A DNA stretch of 64,000 nucleotides from JASHPR01 sp963749145 (GTDB lineage Bacteria; Actinomycetota; Actinomycetes; Streptosporangiales; Streptosporangiaceae): assembly GCA_963749145.1 (NCBI GenBank), contig CAVVLN010000004.1, positions 1,178,001 through 1,242,000 on the forward strand. Direction: 5' to 3'. Position 1 is the first letter of the stretch. Every line of letters begins with the position of its first letter. Positions 53,012 to 61,860 of the stretch are shown here, one piece after another. The position numbers and the translations under genes were made by a program. The notes below the pieces were generated by a model. It made no database searches. It was not told the origin of the DNA and worked only from the letters and a program-made list of their open reading frames with translations.

Positions 53012-53416
53012 ATGGCGGTGCGGCGGATACCCTGCGTGGGCGCGGTGATCAACGACCGGCACGGGCGGCTGTTGCTGATCAGGCGGGGCCACGAGCCCGG
53101 GGCCGGGCTCTGGTCGCTGCCGGGCGGCCGGATCGAGCCCGGCGAGTCCGATCAGCAGGCGGTGACCAGGGAGATCCTGGAGGAGACCGGCCTGAGGGTG
53201 GACTGCGGCCGGCTGCTCGGCGCGGCGGAGCTGCCCGGGCCGGCCGGGTCGGTCATTGACGTCCGCGACTACCAGGCCGCCGTCACCGGTGGCGAGCTCG
53301 CCGCCGGCGACGACGCCGACGACGCCCGGTGGGTGACCGCGGCTGAGCTGGACGACCTGCCGCTCACCCCGGGCCTGGCCGGCTACCTCGCCGCGTGGGG
53401 GGCCTACCCGGCATGA
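53012..53416 (+). CDS. NUDIX hydrolase
   Basis: 134 residues. The Nudix box is complete: GGRIEPGESD...REILEETGL at about 36-58. Cleaves a nucleoside diphosphate linked to another group; the MutT/ADP-ribose-pyrophosphatase-like size does not fix the substrate. Starts with ATG after the repeat region. Confidence 0.93.
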   Translation: MAVRRIPCVGAVINDRHGRLLLIRRGHEPGAGLWSLPGGRIEPGESDQQAVTREILEETGLRVDCGRLLGAAELPGPAGSVIDVRDYQAAVTGGELAAGDDADDARWVTAAELDDLPLTPGLAGYLAAWGAYPA

Positions 53417-53480
53417 CCGCGCCGCTATCATGCCTGTGGCCCAGGTCAACTCGGCAGGCGGACGGAGGCCGGTTCCCGGA

Positions 53481-54575
53481 ATGAGCAGGCGGCAGCTGCT
53501 CGGTCTCGTCGCGGTCGTCGCCGCGCTCCTGATCGCGGCGACCGACGCGTGGGCCTTCCACCACTTCGGCGCCAACGCGGCCACCAAGCAGTACCCCGAC
53601 GACTACCTCAGCGCGGTGGCCTGCCCGAGCGCCGCGCAGTGCTGGGCGGTCGGCCAGACCGGGAGAGCCCCGGGCGGCAATACGCTGTCCGAGCCTCGCG
53701 GCCCGCTGCTCGAGCACGAGACGGCCGGGCGCTGGAGCACCGTGGCCGCGGCCGGTCTCGGGGCCAGGGGCGCGACCCTGCAGGCCATCGCCTGCCCCGG
53801 CGCCACGGACTGCTGGGCCGTCGGCGGCAACGCGGCGGGCGGGCCCGCGGTCATCGAGCACTGGGCCGGCGGTGCCTGGGCCCCGGCGCCGGCGCCGGCC
53901 GGGCGGGGCAGCCAGCTCAACGCGATCGCCTGCGCGTCGGCCACCGCCTGCTGGGCCGCCGGAGGTTCGCAGGCCCGTTCCGGCGCGACCGCCGACCTGC
54001 TAGAGCAGTGGAACGGGGCTCAGTGGAGCGTCGTGACGGCGTTGCCCGGCGGCCTGCAGCCGGAGCAGTTCTCCTGCCCGGTCGCTGGTTACTGCCTGGC
54101 GCTGGGCCTGCGCGACGACGCGCCCGGGGCGGCCAGCTACTCCAGCGGCCGCTGGACCGCCGCCACACCGCCGCCCGTGCCGCCCGGCCAGCCCGCGCGG
54201 GCGGTCCCGTCGCTGTTCGGCTGCGCGGGCCCGGCCCTGTGCCTGGCGGCGTTCCCCGGCTCCCGGCTCGTCACTGACGTCTGGAACGGCCGCGCCTGGA
54301 CCCCCGTGACCAGCGCGATGCTGACCTACCCGGTCGGCCTGACCTGCTCGGGCGGGCAGGGTTGCTGGCTGCTCGGCATGACCCGCAAGTACCGGCCGCT
54401 GGCGCTGCGCTGGCAGGGGCAGACCTGGGCTGCCGTGACCGGGCCCGCCGCCCGGCATCAGGGCTACCTGACCGCGCTGGCCTGCGGAGATGGCTGCTGG
54501 GCGGTGGGCGGCACGGGCGGCACCCGGCGCAACGGCGTGCCGTACACGAACCCGCTGATCCAGTCGCTGGGCTGA
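53481..54575 (+). CDS. Secreted protein with seven CxC-type repeats (beta-propeller-like)
   Basis: About 364 residues: an N-terminal signal or anchor helix (about 5-27) then seven repeats of 40-55 residues. Each has a paired cysteine of the form LxAIACPGATDCWAVGG; six have C-x5-C, the last C-x3-C. Seven such units suit a seven-bladed propeller with a disulfide per blade, acting outside the cell. The start could also be the ATG at 53430. Function unknown. Confidence 0.8.
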   Translation: MSRRQLLGLVAVVAALLIAATDAWAFHHFGANAATKQYPDDYLSAVACPSAAQCWAVGQTGRAPGGNTLSEPRGPLLEHETAGRWSTVAAAGLGARGATLQAIACPGATDCWAVGGNAAGGPAVIEHWAGGAWAPAPAPAGRGSQLNAIACASATACWAAGGSQARSGATADLLEQWNGAQWSVVTALPGGLQPEQFSCPVAGYCLALGLRDDAPGAASYSSGRWTAATPPPVPPGQPARAVPSLFGCAGPALCLAAFPGSRLVTDVWNGRAWTPVTSAMLTYPVGLTCSGGQGCWLLGMTRKYRPLALRWQGQTWAAVTGPAARHQGYLTALACGDGCWAVGGTGGTRRNGVPYTNPLIQSLG

Positions 54576-54680
54576 TCAGCCTGCCCCCGGGGGGCGGAAT
54601 GCGCCCGTCCAGTCGCTGGGCTGATCAGCCTGCCCCGGGGGGGCGGAATGTGCCCGTCCAGTCGCTGGGCTGATCGAGCC
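54561..54680. repeat. 49-bp tandem repeat, 2.5 copies, copying a gene 3' end
   Basis: Copies start at 54561, 54610 and 54659. The first copy begins inside the last codons and stop (Gln-Ser-Leu-Gly-stop) of the propeller-like gene, so the gene end has been duplicated into the intergenic space. Each full copy also contains a self-complementary C5-6/G6-7 stretch that may end transcription. Confidence 0.9.
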
Positions 54681-54708
54681 TGGCGCGAGGCGGAGCGTGC
54701 CAGGCGGA

Positions 54709-55530
54709 TTACCAGCCGTCCATCTGCGCCCGCGCTTCGTACAGCAGGACCGCGGCACTGACCGCGACGTTGAGCGAGTCCGCCGCGCCGAGCATGGGGA
54801 TGCCGATGCGGCGCAGGCCGGCCGCCTGCCAGGGCGGCGAGATCCCGTACCGCTCGCTGCCGACGACCAGCGCCGTCCGCCCGCGGTAGTCGGCGCCGCG
54901 GTAGTTCTCGCTGTCGTCGGTGTCGGCCAGGTACACCGTGAACGTGTGCCGCGCCAGCCAGGCGATCGCGTCGTCCACCGCGTCGAACTCGACCGCGGGG
55001 ACCCTGACGCTCATCCCCTGGCTGCTGCGGAGCACCTTGGGGTGGGTCAGCCGGGTCCGGCGGTTGGTCAGAACCAGGCAGTCGGCCGCGCACGCGTCGG
55101 CGGTGCGGATGAGCGTGCCCAGGTTGCCCGGGATCTCGATCCCGTCGATCACCAGGATCAGGGCCTGGGGCCCGAACGCGAACGCCTCGGGGTCGGTGTC
55201 GGGCAACCGGGCGATCGAGATCAGGCCGTCCGGGTTGGGGCGCTCGGCCAGGTAGGCCAGCGTCTTCCCGGAGATCCGGTAGGCGCGGCGCGCCCGCCCG
55301 GCGAGCTGGGCGCTGCGGGTCCTGGCCTCGTCGGAGTAGGCGGCTTCCGGGCACCACAGGAATGTGTCGATGGTCACGCCGGCCTGCAGGACCACGTTGT
55401 TCTCGAACAGGCCCTCGGCCACGAACGCGCGCCGCGGGATCCCGGTCCGGTTGCGCTGGATGTCCCTGACCAGCTCGGCCGCGGGATGCCTGCGCCCCAC
55501 CTGCTGCAGTTCCGCCATGGACGGCATCAT
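54709..55530 (-). CDS. SpoU-family RNA 2'-O-methyltransferase
   Basis: 273 residues: an N-terminal RNA-binding-like part and a C-terminal SPOUT knot with NLGTLIRTA, VVGSERYG and ADSLNVAVSAAVLLYEA. Methylates a ribose 2'-OH in tRNA or rRNA using SAM; the target is unknown. Three ATGs lie at the start; the first is given. Divergent from mrp. Confidence 0.93.
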   Translation of the reverse strand: MMPSMAELQQVGRRHPAAELVRDIQRNRTGIPRRAFVAEGLFENNVVLQAGVTIDTFLWCPEAAYSDEARTRSAQLAGRARRAYRISGKTLAYLAERPNPDGLISIARLPDTDPEAFAFGPQALILVIDGIEIPGNLGTLIRTADACAADCLVLTNRRTRLTHPKVLRSSQGMSVRVPAVEFDAVDDAIAWLARHTFTVYLADTDDSENYRGADYRGRTALVVGSERYGISPPWQAAGLRRIGIPMLGAADSLNVAVSAAVLLYEARAQMDGW

Positions 55531-55629
55531 CTCGCCCGCCCGGGCGTACCCACCCCCAGGGCCTTTCCGTCGCGCCGGCGGCGGGCGTTCATTTCGACGC
55601 GCCCGGTATCGCTCCGTAGCATTGGTGCC

Positions 55630-56781
55630 ATGGCTACCCCGTCGGCGCTCTCATCGCCGCCCACGATCGAGCAGGTCACCCAGGCGCTGGCCGGCGTCAG
55701 TGACCCCGAGATCCACCGTCCGATCACCGAACTCGGCATGGTCAAGAACGTCGACGTCGGCCCCGACGGCAGCGTCCGGGTCGACGTCTGGCTGACCGTG
55801 TCGGGCTGCCCGCTGCGCGACACCATCACCAGGGACGTCACGGCCGCGGTCAGCAAGCTCGGCGGGGTGACCCGGGTCCGGGTCGAGCTGGACGTGATGA
55901 GCGAGGAGCAGCGGCAGGAGCTGCAGACCCGGCTGCGCGGCGGGCAGCCCCAGCGCATGATCCCGTTCGCCCAGGCCGGCTCGCTGACCAAGGTGTACGC
56001 GGTGGCCAGCGGCAAGGGCGGCGTCGGCAAGTCGTCGGTGACCGTGAACCTGGCCGTGGCACTGGCCGCGGCGGGCAAGAAGGTCGGGCTGCTCGACGCC
56101 GACATCTACGGCCATTCGGTGCCGCGGATGCTCGGCGTGACCGGGCTGCCGACCCAGGTCGAGCAGATGATCATGCCGCCGTCGGCGCACGGCGTCAGCG
56201 CCATCTCCAGCGGGATGATGAAGCGCGGCAACGAGCCGCTGCCCATGCGCGGGCCGATCCTGCACCGGCTGCTCGAGCAGTTCCTGGCCGACGTCTGGTG
56301 GGGCGACCTGGACGTGCTGCTGATGGACCTGCCGCCGGGCACCGGCGACATCGCGATCTCCTCGGCGCACCTGATCCCGGGCTCGGAGCTGATCGTGGTC
56401 ACTACCCCGCAGCTCGCCTCGGCCGAGGTGGCCGAGCGGGCGGGCTCGCTGGCGCTGAAGCTGCACCAGCGCGTGGTCGGCGTGATCGAGAACATGTCCT
56501 ACCTGCCCTGCCCGCACTGCGGCGAGCGGGTCGACGTGTTCGGCTCCGGCGGCGGCGAGGCCGTGGCGGACGTGCTGACCCGGATGACCGGGGCGCGGGT
56601 CCCCGTGCTCGGTCAGGTCCCGCTGGACATAAGGCTGCGCGAGGCCGGGGATGATGGCAACCCGCTGGTGCTCGCCCACCCCGACTCGCCCGCCGCGCGG
56701 GAACTCACGAAGATCGCCCAGGGCCTGGCGGGCCAGTCCCGTGGCCTGGCCGGGCGGCCGCTCGGCCTCAGCCCGGTCTGA
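55630..56781 (+). CDS. mrp: Mrp/ApbC family Fe-S cluster carrier ATPase
   Basis: 383 residues. MIP18/DUF59 domain at about 12-85, then a ParA-type ATPase with deviant Walker A GKGGVGKSS (128-136), DADIYGHS and the metal-site cysteines CPHC. Carries [4Fe-4S] clusters to target enzymes. Convergent with tatB; the sigE-anti-sigma-htrA-tatB-mrp gene set also occurs together in mycobacteria. Confidence 0.96.
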   Translation: MATPSALSSPPTIEQVTQALAGVSDPEIHRPITELGMVKNVDVGPDGSVRVDVWLTVSGCPLRDTITRDVTAAVSKLGGVTRVRVELDVMSEEQRQELQTRLRGGQPQRMIPFAQAGSLTKVYAVASGKGGVGKSSVTVNLAVALAAAGKKVGLLDADIYGHSVPRMLGVTGLPTQVEQMIMPPSAHGVSAISSGMMKRGNEPLPMRGPILHRLLEQFLADVWWGDLDVLLMDLPPGTGDIAISSAHLIPGSELIVVTTPQLASAEVAERAGSLALKLHQRVVGVIENMSYLPCPHCGERVDVFGSGGGEAVADVLTRMTGARVPVLGQVPLDIRLREAGDDGNPLVLAHPDSPAARELTKIAQGLAGQSRGLAGRPLGLSPV

Positions 56782-56822
56782 GGCGCCCGCACCCGGGCCT
56801 GAAGGTAGGCCCTGCCTGGCGT

Positions 56823-56888
56823 GCCTGGCGCGTCCCCAGCCCGGCTGGCGCGTCCCCAGCCCAGCTGACGCGTCCCCAGCCCGGCGTC
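56823..56888. repeat. 20-bp tandem repeat, 3 copies
   Basis: Units of CTGGCGCGTCCCCAGCCCGG-type sequence at 20-bp steps (56831, 56851, 56871) between the convergent mrp and tatB genes. Confidence 0.8.
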
Positions 56889-56919
56889 ATTGTCGCCCGG
56901 CCCGGCCGCTTCGCGCCGG

Positions 56920-57264
56920 TCAGGTGGCTTCGGAGTCGTAGGGCGGGGATTCGCCTGGCGACAGCCGGGAGGCGGGCTGCGGTACCGGAATTGTCCCGTT
57001 GGTGCCGTTCGCACCGTCGGCGTCGAATTCCTCCCAGAGGTGCTTGCGCACGAAATTCTTCGGGTGCAGGTCGGCGATGTCGAAATCACGGAACTCCGGG
57101 CCGAGCCCCTCCTGCAGGTCGGCCTTGGCGTGCTCGGCGATCCGGCGCAGATCCCGCAGGGCGCGCCCGGCCTGGGCGGCGATCTTCGGCAGCTGGTCCG
57201 GGCCGAAGATGACGAGCGCGATCACGGCGAGCACCAGGAGCTTGGTGAAGGACAGGTCGAACAC
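56920..57264 (-). CDS. tatB: Sec-independent protein translocase TatB
   Basis: 114 residues from a GTG with CTGGAG upstream. An N-terminal helix (LSFTKLLVLAVIALVIFGP), the glycine-proline hinge, an amphipathic helix (QLPKIAAQAGRALRDLRRIA) and an acidic tail, as expected for TatB, which receives twin-arginine substrates with TatC. TatA and TatC are not in this window. Confidence 0.92.
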   Translation of the reverse strand: MFDLSFTKLLVLAVIALVIFGPDQLPKIAAQAGRALRDLRRIAEHAKADLQEGLGPEFRDFDIADLHPKNFVRKHLWEEFDADGANGTNGTIPVPQPASRLSPGESPPYDSEAT

Positions 57265-57396
57265 GTGAGCGCTCCAGCATCGTCGACGGCTCGCGCTGGA
57301 CCCGGGGGGCGGGTCTGCTGCTACCAATGTAGACCGTCCGGACCCCCGCCATGAAGCGCGGCCGGACTCGGAGGCGCGGCATTGGCGCCCGCCGGC

Positions 57397-57535
57397 GGCC
57401 CCCCAGCCCCACTGTGCCCGCCAGAGCCCGGCCCGGCGGCCCCCCAGCCCCACTGTGCCCGCCAGAGCCCGGCCCGGTGCCCCCCCAGCCCCACTGTGCC
57501 CGCCAGAGCCCGGCCCGGTGGCCCTCCAGCCCCAC
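57397..57535. repeat. 41-bp tandem repeat, about 3.5 copies
   Basis: Units of GGCCCCCCAGCCCCACTGTG...CCCGGC at 41-bp steps fill much of the 503-bp gap between htrA and tatB. Other than this repeat and the inverted repeat at 57635-57697 I see nothing in the gap. Confidence 0.85.
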
Positions 57536-57634
57536 AGGCCCCTCCAGGCGCCCGGCCCGTCAGCGGGAAGCCGGCCGGCCATGACGGCCGGCGGCTTCCC
57601 CGCTAATCAAACGCATCCCCCCGGGGCCTCGTCA

Positions 57635-57697
57635 TGATCCGTTAGGGCGGTCGTCTGTCGGTCATAGTGGCCAACCGGGGCCCGTCATAACGGATCA
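57635..57697. promoter_or_regulatory. 10-bp inverted repeat TGATCCGTTA / TAACGGATCA
   Basis: Perfect arms at 57635-57644 and 57688-57697, 43 bp apart, just downstream of the htrA stop. Each arm is preceded by GTCA. It may be the htrA terminator or a binding site for tatB control; no T-tract is present. Confidence 0.4.
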
Positions 57698-57767
57698 AGG
57701 TGATTTGAGCGCCGCCAGGGCTCCTTGGCCGCGCCCAGGCTGGCCGCAGCCGGCGAGGGCAGCATGA

Positions 57768-59097
57768 TCACCGGGCTGTGAGGAACGCTAACGACTCGGC
57801 CGAGCCGACGGTGAGGGTGACCGTGTGGGTGACGCCGCCGCGCAGGAACGTGATCGTGACCCGGGAGCCGGGCGGATGGGAGCGCACCGCGTCCAGCAGC
57901 GCGGTGGCGCTGCCGATCGGCTGGCCGGCGAACCGGACGATCACGTCGCCGGGGCGCAGGCCCGCCAGGGCCGCCGGCCCGCCCGGAGTGACCGACGGAG
58001 CCCGGCCGGTCCGCGCCGGCGCGATCTGCGCGCCGGCCCCGCCGAAGGCGGTGTTGATGAGCGCGCCGATGACCGAGTGAGCGGCCCGGCCGGTCCTGAC
58101 CAGTTCGGTCACCACCACCCGGGCCTGGTTGATCGGGATCGCGAACCCGAGGCCGATGCTGCCGCCCTGGACCCCCGTCAGCGGGTCGCCGCCGAGCGTG
58201 TCGATCGCCGCGTTCACGCCGATCACCTGGCCCTCGGCGTTCACCAGCGGGCCGCCCGAGTTGCCGGGGTTGATCGGCGCGTCGGTCTGGATCGCGTCGT
58301 AGAACACCTGCGGGTCGCTGCCGTTGGCGCTGACGCCCGGCTGTACCGGCCGGTCCACCGCGCTGACGATGCCACTGGTCACGGTGCCGGACAGGCCGAG
58401 CGGCGAGCCGAAGGCCAGGACCGGGTCCCCGACCTGCACGCCGGCCGAGTTGCCCAGGGGCAGCGCCGGGAGGCGCCCGGGCTGCTGCAGCCTGAGCACG
58501 GCTAGGTCCGAATAGGGGTCGGCGCCGACCAGTCGCGCCGGGCTCGGCCTGGCCGTTGTTGAACACGACCTGCAGCGCGGCGTGCCGCACCTGGCCGTCC
58601 AGCGTGACCACGTGGTTGTCGGTAACGATGTAGCCGCCGCTGATGATGAACCCAGAGCCGGTGCCCTCGGCGCCATCAACCTTGATCATGACCACGCCGG
58701 GCAGCACCCGGGCCGCGATGCCGGCTGCCGAGTCCGAAGGCCGGCGGGTCACCGCCGAGGGCACCGGGCCCAGGTTGTAGCTGGCCTGCGCTCCGGCCGC
58801 GGCCCGGGAGCCGATGTAGCCGCCGACCAGGCCGCCGCCCAGTGCCGCCAGCAGGGCGGTGATGAGGGCAACGGTTAGCAGCCTGGATCCGGCCGTGCGG
58901 CGAGACCAGGGTCGACGCTCTGGATCGGGCCGGCCAGTCAGATCGACCGGCTCGACCGGCTCGACGGCAGGCTGGGCCAAGCCGGCTGACCTGGCCGGCT
59001 GGGCGGGCCCAGCGGGCTGTGACAGTTGTGACGGGCAACTCAGGTCGTACCAACCGGACAAATCGGGTTGGCCCCCGCGCCCAGCCCCATCCGACAT
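57768..59097 (-). pseudogene. htrA: HtrA-like serine protease with PDZ domain, one-base frameshift
   Basis: Membrane-anchored S1C protease for envelope stress, about 442 residues if repaired: a Pro-rich cytosolic start, one helix (LLTVALITALLAALGGGLVG), a trypsin-like domain with His (TDNHVVT), Asp (DPYSDLAVL) and Ser (PGNSGGP), and a PDZ domain. The length of 1330 bases is one too many; the extra base lies near 58540-58543 (a GGG run), between FNNGQAE and ARLVGADP. The full triad and PDZ survive, so an error is likelier than decay. Part of the sigE block. Confidence 0.9.
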
Positions 59098-59197
59098 CGC
59101 ACGCCTCCCCCGAGACGGCCTGGGAGTCGGCATGAGGGCCCATAGCCGCCATCGCAGGCATATTTCCCCAGCACGGGACGCGATAGGCCTGTTCAGC

Positions 59198-59395
59198 GCC
59201 GCGGGTTCGGCCCGGGGAGCCCAGTCGACGCGGCGCGGGTTCGGGCCGGGGAGCCCAGTTGGCGCGGCGCGGGTTCGGGCCGGGGAGCCCAGTCGACGCG
59301 GCGCGGATGCGGCCCGCGGGCCGGGCTGACGCGGCGCGGATGCGGCCCGCGGGCCGGGCTGACGCGGCGCGGGGGCGGCCCGGGGAGCCCGGCCC
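59198..59395. repeat. 34-bp tandem repeat, about 6 copies
   Basis: Units containing GCGCGGGTTCGGGCCGGGGA and, in later copies, GCGCGGATGCGGCCCGCGGG, at 33-34 bp steps. They occupy most of the 301-bp gap between the RseB-like gene and htrA and end at the stop codon of the former. No promoter for htrA is evident in the gap. Confidence 0.85.
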
Positions 59396-59398
59396 GGC

Positions 59399-60550
59399 TC
59401 AGCGCAGCGGGTTCAGCCAGGAGACGAGCCGGTGGAACCCGCGGGCCATCCGCTGCCAGAACCCCAGCCGCGCGGTGCCCGGCATCGCCGTCACCACCTG
59501 GCCGACCGTGGCCATCGGCGCGTCCGCGATCATGGTGTAGACGAAGCCGCTGGCCGACCAGGCAAAGCTGCGCTGGTCCGGATTGACCGAGTAGACGGTT
59601 TGCCCGCTCATCGTGAGGCGGCTCCAGCCCGGCATTGGCCGGGCCAGCTCTCCGCGCTGCACGAACAGTGACACGACGTCCAGGCCGTCGGAATACGACA
59701 GGTTGATCACCGGGCCGGACGGGGCGGACGTCTCCGTCGCCGCGAACAGCATTAGGTTGCCGGGGAGCCGGGCCGGCGTCGGCCACCCCTGGACCCGCAG
59801 CGCCGCGAGCCTGGCCCGGTCGAGCTGAGCAGCCCAGGGCGCGGCCGCGGGAGCGGGCATGCCGTCGAGCCCGTGCCCGCCCAGTTCCAGGGAGGTGAAT
59901 GCGTCCTCGCTGATCATGCGAGCGCCGCTGGCGAAGATCTCGCGGCGCAGCGGCAGCTTGGTCGCGGCGTCCAGCCAGAACCGCGCGGCCAGGCCGCCGT
60001 CGGGCCGCCGGACCTCGACCACCAGCGCCGCGCGGTCATCCGCCGACCCGTGTCCCGCATAGACGACCTGGTAGTTGGACTGCAGCAGGGTCAGCAGCCG
60101 GTCGGACATGCCCAGGATCCCGTCCGGGTCCTGGTCGACCGCGGGCGCCGACTGGGTCCCGCCGGCGGTGCCGGGGGTCGCGCCGGAGGTTCCGGGTGGC
60201 GGGGGGCCGGGGGCCTGCACCAGCGTCACGCCGCCCGGCTGGTGCCACACCTCGACCACCGACGCGCTGGTCTCACCCGGCCCCCACCACAGCACGACCT
60301 GCTGGCCGCTGTACGAGGTGCCCTGGCAGGCCGCCGCCGCCTCCTGCAGCAGCCGCAGGCCCGCGCCAACCTGGGCGCTGGCCGGCGGGCTCACCGGCTG
60401 CAGCGGGCCGCTGCCGAGGTCCGGGTGCTTGATGACGGTGGCCCCGGACTGCACATCGGCCAGGGCCGGCCCGGTCATGCTCGACCCCAGCAGGCCGAGG
60501 ATCGCGGCCAAGCCGACGATCCGCCAACCGGGCGCCATCCGACCAATCAC
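59399..60550 (-). CDS. RseB/MucB-like sigma-E regulatory protein
   Basis: 383 residues: N-terminal signal helix (GWRIVGLAAILGLLGSSM), then a LolA/RseB-like beta domain split by a Pro/Gly-rich loop (about 108-135) and a C-terminal sheet domain. Homologues sense lipids or lipoproteins and shield the anti-sigma factor from cleavage. The GTG at 60550 overlaps the anti-sigma stop (GTGA), supporting a joint role. Confidence 0.78.
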   Translation of the reverse strand: MIGRMAPGWRIVGLAAILGLLGSSMTGPALADVQSGATVIKHPDLGSGPLQPVSPPASAQVGAGLRLLQEAAAACQGTSYSGQQVVLWWGPGETSASVVEVWHQPGGVTLVQAPGPPPPGTSGATPGTAGGTQSAPAVDQDPDGILGMSDRLLTLLQSNYQVVYAGHGSADDRAALVVEVRRPDGGLAARFWLDAATKLPLRREIFASGARMISEDAFTSLELGGHGLDGMPAPAAAPWAAQLDRARLAALRVQGWPTPARLPGNLMLFAATETSAPSGPVINLSYSDGLDVVSLFVQRGELARPMPGWSRLTMSGQTVYSVNPDQRSFAWSASGFVYTMIADAPMATVGQVVTAMPGTARLGFWQRMARGFHRLVSWLNPLR

Positions 60551-61083
60551 GGCGTCGGCGACGAGAAGCTCGCGGCGGGCCGGGAGGGGCGGGGCGAGAC
60601 GGGGGTAAACCGGGTGGACGTCGCGGGGACGACGCCGGTCATCAGGTCGTGCTGCATCACGTACGTGTCCACGGCAGGCGTCACCCGCGGCTCGGGCGGC
60701 TGCGCGCCGCCGCCGGCCAGGAAGGCCGCGGCCCCGACGCCGACCAGGACCGCCGCCGCGGCGCCCGCGGTGACGTACCAGGCGGGCCGCAGTTCGCGGG
60801 CGGTGGCCGAGGCGAATGAGCCGACGCCGGCCAGCCGCGGCCAGGGCCCGGAGCCCGGCTCGCCGGGGGTGCCGGGCCGCGCCAGCCCGATCAGGCGGCT
60901 GGTCAGGGCCGCGTCGGCCGCCGCCTCGCCGAGCGCGTTCATCCGCCGCTTCAGGGTGCGCAGCGCGACGGCCTCCCCGCGGCATCCCTCGCACCGGGCC
61001 AGGTGCACCAGCACCCGGTCGCGCTCTACGCCATCGAGTTCCCCGTCGATCAGCGCGGACAGGCGCTGCCCGAGATGGCTCAT
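60547..61083 (-). CDS. rseA: Anti-sigma factor with zinc-binding zf-HC2 domain
   Basis: 178 residues. The N-terminal zinc finger His-x3-Cys-x2-Cys (HLARCEGCR) at about 27-35 binds the sigma factor; a helix at about 103-125 (WYVTAGAAAAVLVGVGAAAF) crosses the membrane, and the C-terminus lies outside. ATG overlaps the sigE stop (ATGA). It releases SigE under envelope stress by regulated cleavage or redox change. Confidence 0.92.
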   Translation of the reverse strand: MSHLGQRLSALIDGELDGVERDRVLVHLARCEGCRGEAVALRTLKRRMNALGEAAADAALTSRLIGLARPGTPGEPGSGPWPRLAGVGSFASATARELRPAWYVTAGAAAAVLVGVGAAAFLAGGGAQPPEPRVTPAVDTYVMQHDLMTGVVPATSTRFTPVSPRPSRPAASFSSPTP

Positions 61084-61700
61084 GACTGGCCTCCCGGCGC
61101 GAGCCGGGCCCCGAGCGGGGCACGCGGGGCCGGGACCGAGGTCTCGCCGAGGTGCCGCGGGCGGCGGTGCCCAAGCGCCGCGCGCAGTTGCGCCCGGCCG
61201 CGGTGGATCCTGCTTCTGACCGTGCCCAGCTTGATCCCCAGGGCGTCGGCTATCTCCTCGTAGGACAGGCCCTCGATGTCACAGAGAATCACCGCGGCCC
61301 GGTACTCGGGCGCCAGCGCCCTGAGCGCGTCCTGGATGTCACTGTCCAGGTGGCGGTCATCGAAGGCATCCGCCGGGGACCGGCCGCCGTCCCCGAGCCG
61401 CGCGGCGGTCTCGTCACCGAGCCCCTCGAACCGGATCCGCTGCTTGCGCCGCGCCATGTCCAGGAACAGGTTGGTGGTGATCCGGTGCAGCCAGCCCTCG
61501 AACGTCCCCGGCGTGTAGCTGGACAGCGAACGGAAGACCCGCACGAAGACCTCCTGGGTGAGATCCTCAGCGTCGTGGGTGTTGCCGGTCAGGCGGTAGG
61601 CCAGGCGGTAAACCCGGGCCGAGTGATCCCGGACCACGTCATCCCAGCTCGGCGGCGTCCACTCGGCGGCCTGCAGCGGCTGGCCCTCATCCACGGGCAT
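61080..61700 (-). CDS. sigE: ECF sigma factor SigE
   Basis: 206 residues: region 2 (about 20-85, DAEDLTQEVFVRVFR) and region 4 (about 130-185, LSYEEIADALGIKLGTVRSR), ending in a basic tail. ATG at 61700 with GGAAGGGGG close upstream. First gene of the sigE-rseA-RseB-like-htrA block; a sigma-E-type promoter lies 70-100 bp upstream, pointing to autoregulation. Confidence 0.95.
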   Translation of the reverse strand: MPVDEGQPLQAAEWTPPSWDDVVRDHSARVYRLAYRLTGNTHDAEDLTQEVFVRVFRSLSSYTPGTFEGWLHRITTNLFLDMARRKQRIRFEGLGDETAARLGDGGRSPADAFDDRHLDSDIQDALRALAPEYRAAVILCDIEGLSYEEIADALGIKLGTVRSRIHRGRAQLRAALGHRRPRHLGETSVPAPRAPLGARLAPGGQS

Positions 61701-61767
61701 CCCCCTTCCACTGCTCCTCAATTATTGTGCAACGCCGGCGGATCGCCCTGGCTTCCCTGGCGTAACG

Positions 61768-61796
61768 TCAACGGCCCGGACCCCCCGTCCGTTCCC
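61768..61796 (-). promoter_or_regulatory. sigE: Sigma-E-type autoregulatory promoter of sigE
   Basis: On the minus strand GGGAAC (61796-61791), 17 bp spacer, CGTTGA (61773-61768). The -35 GGAAC and -10 CGTT are the hallmarks of actinobacterial SigE promoters. No similar site is visible before htrA or the RseB-like gene, so they are likely read through from here. Confidence 0.6.
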
Positions 61797-61860
61797 GAAG
61801 TCACGCCCGGTAACGCTAGGCTGCCGCACGAGAGTCAGCTCGCCCCGGGAGGCAGCCACC

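Noticed and set aside
57397..57535. CRISPR-like array
   Set aside because: The 41-bp units follow each other without unique spacers and there are no cas genes; it is a minisatellite. The same holds for the 49- and 59-bp repeats.
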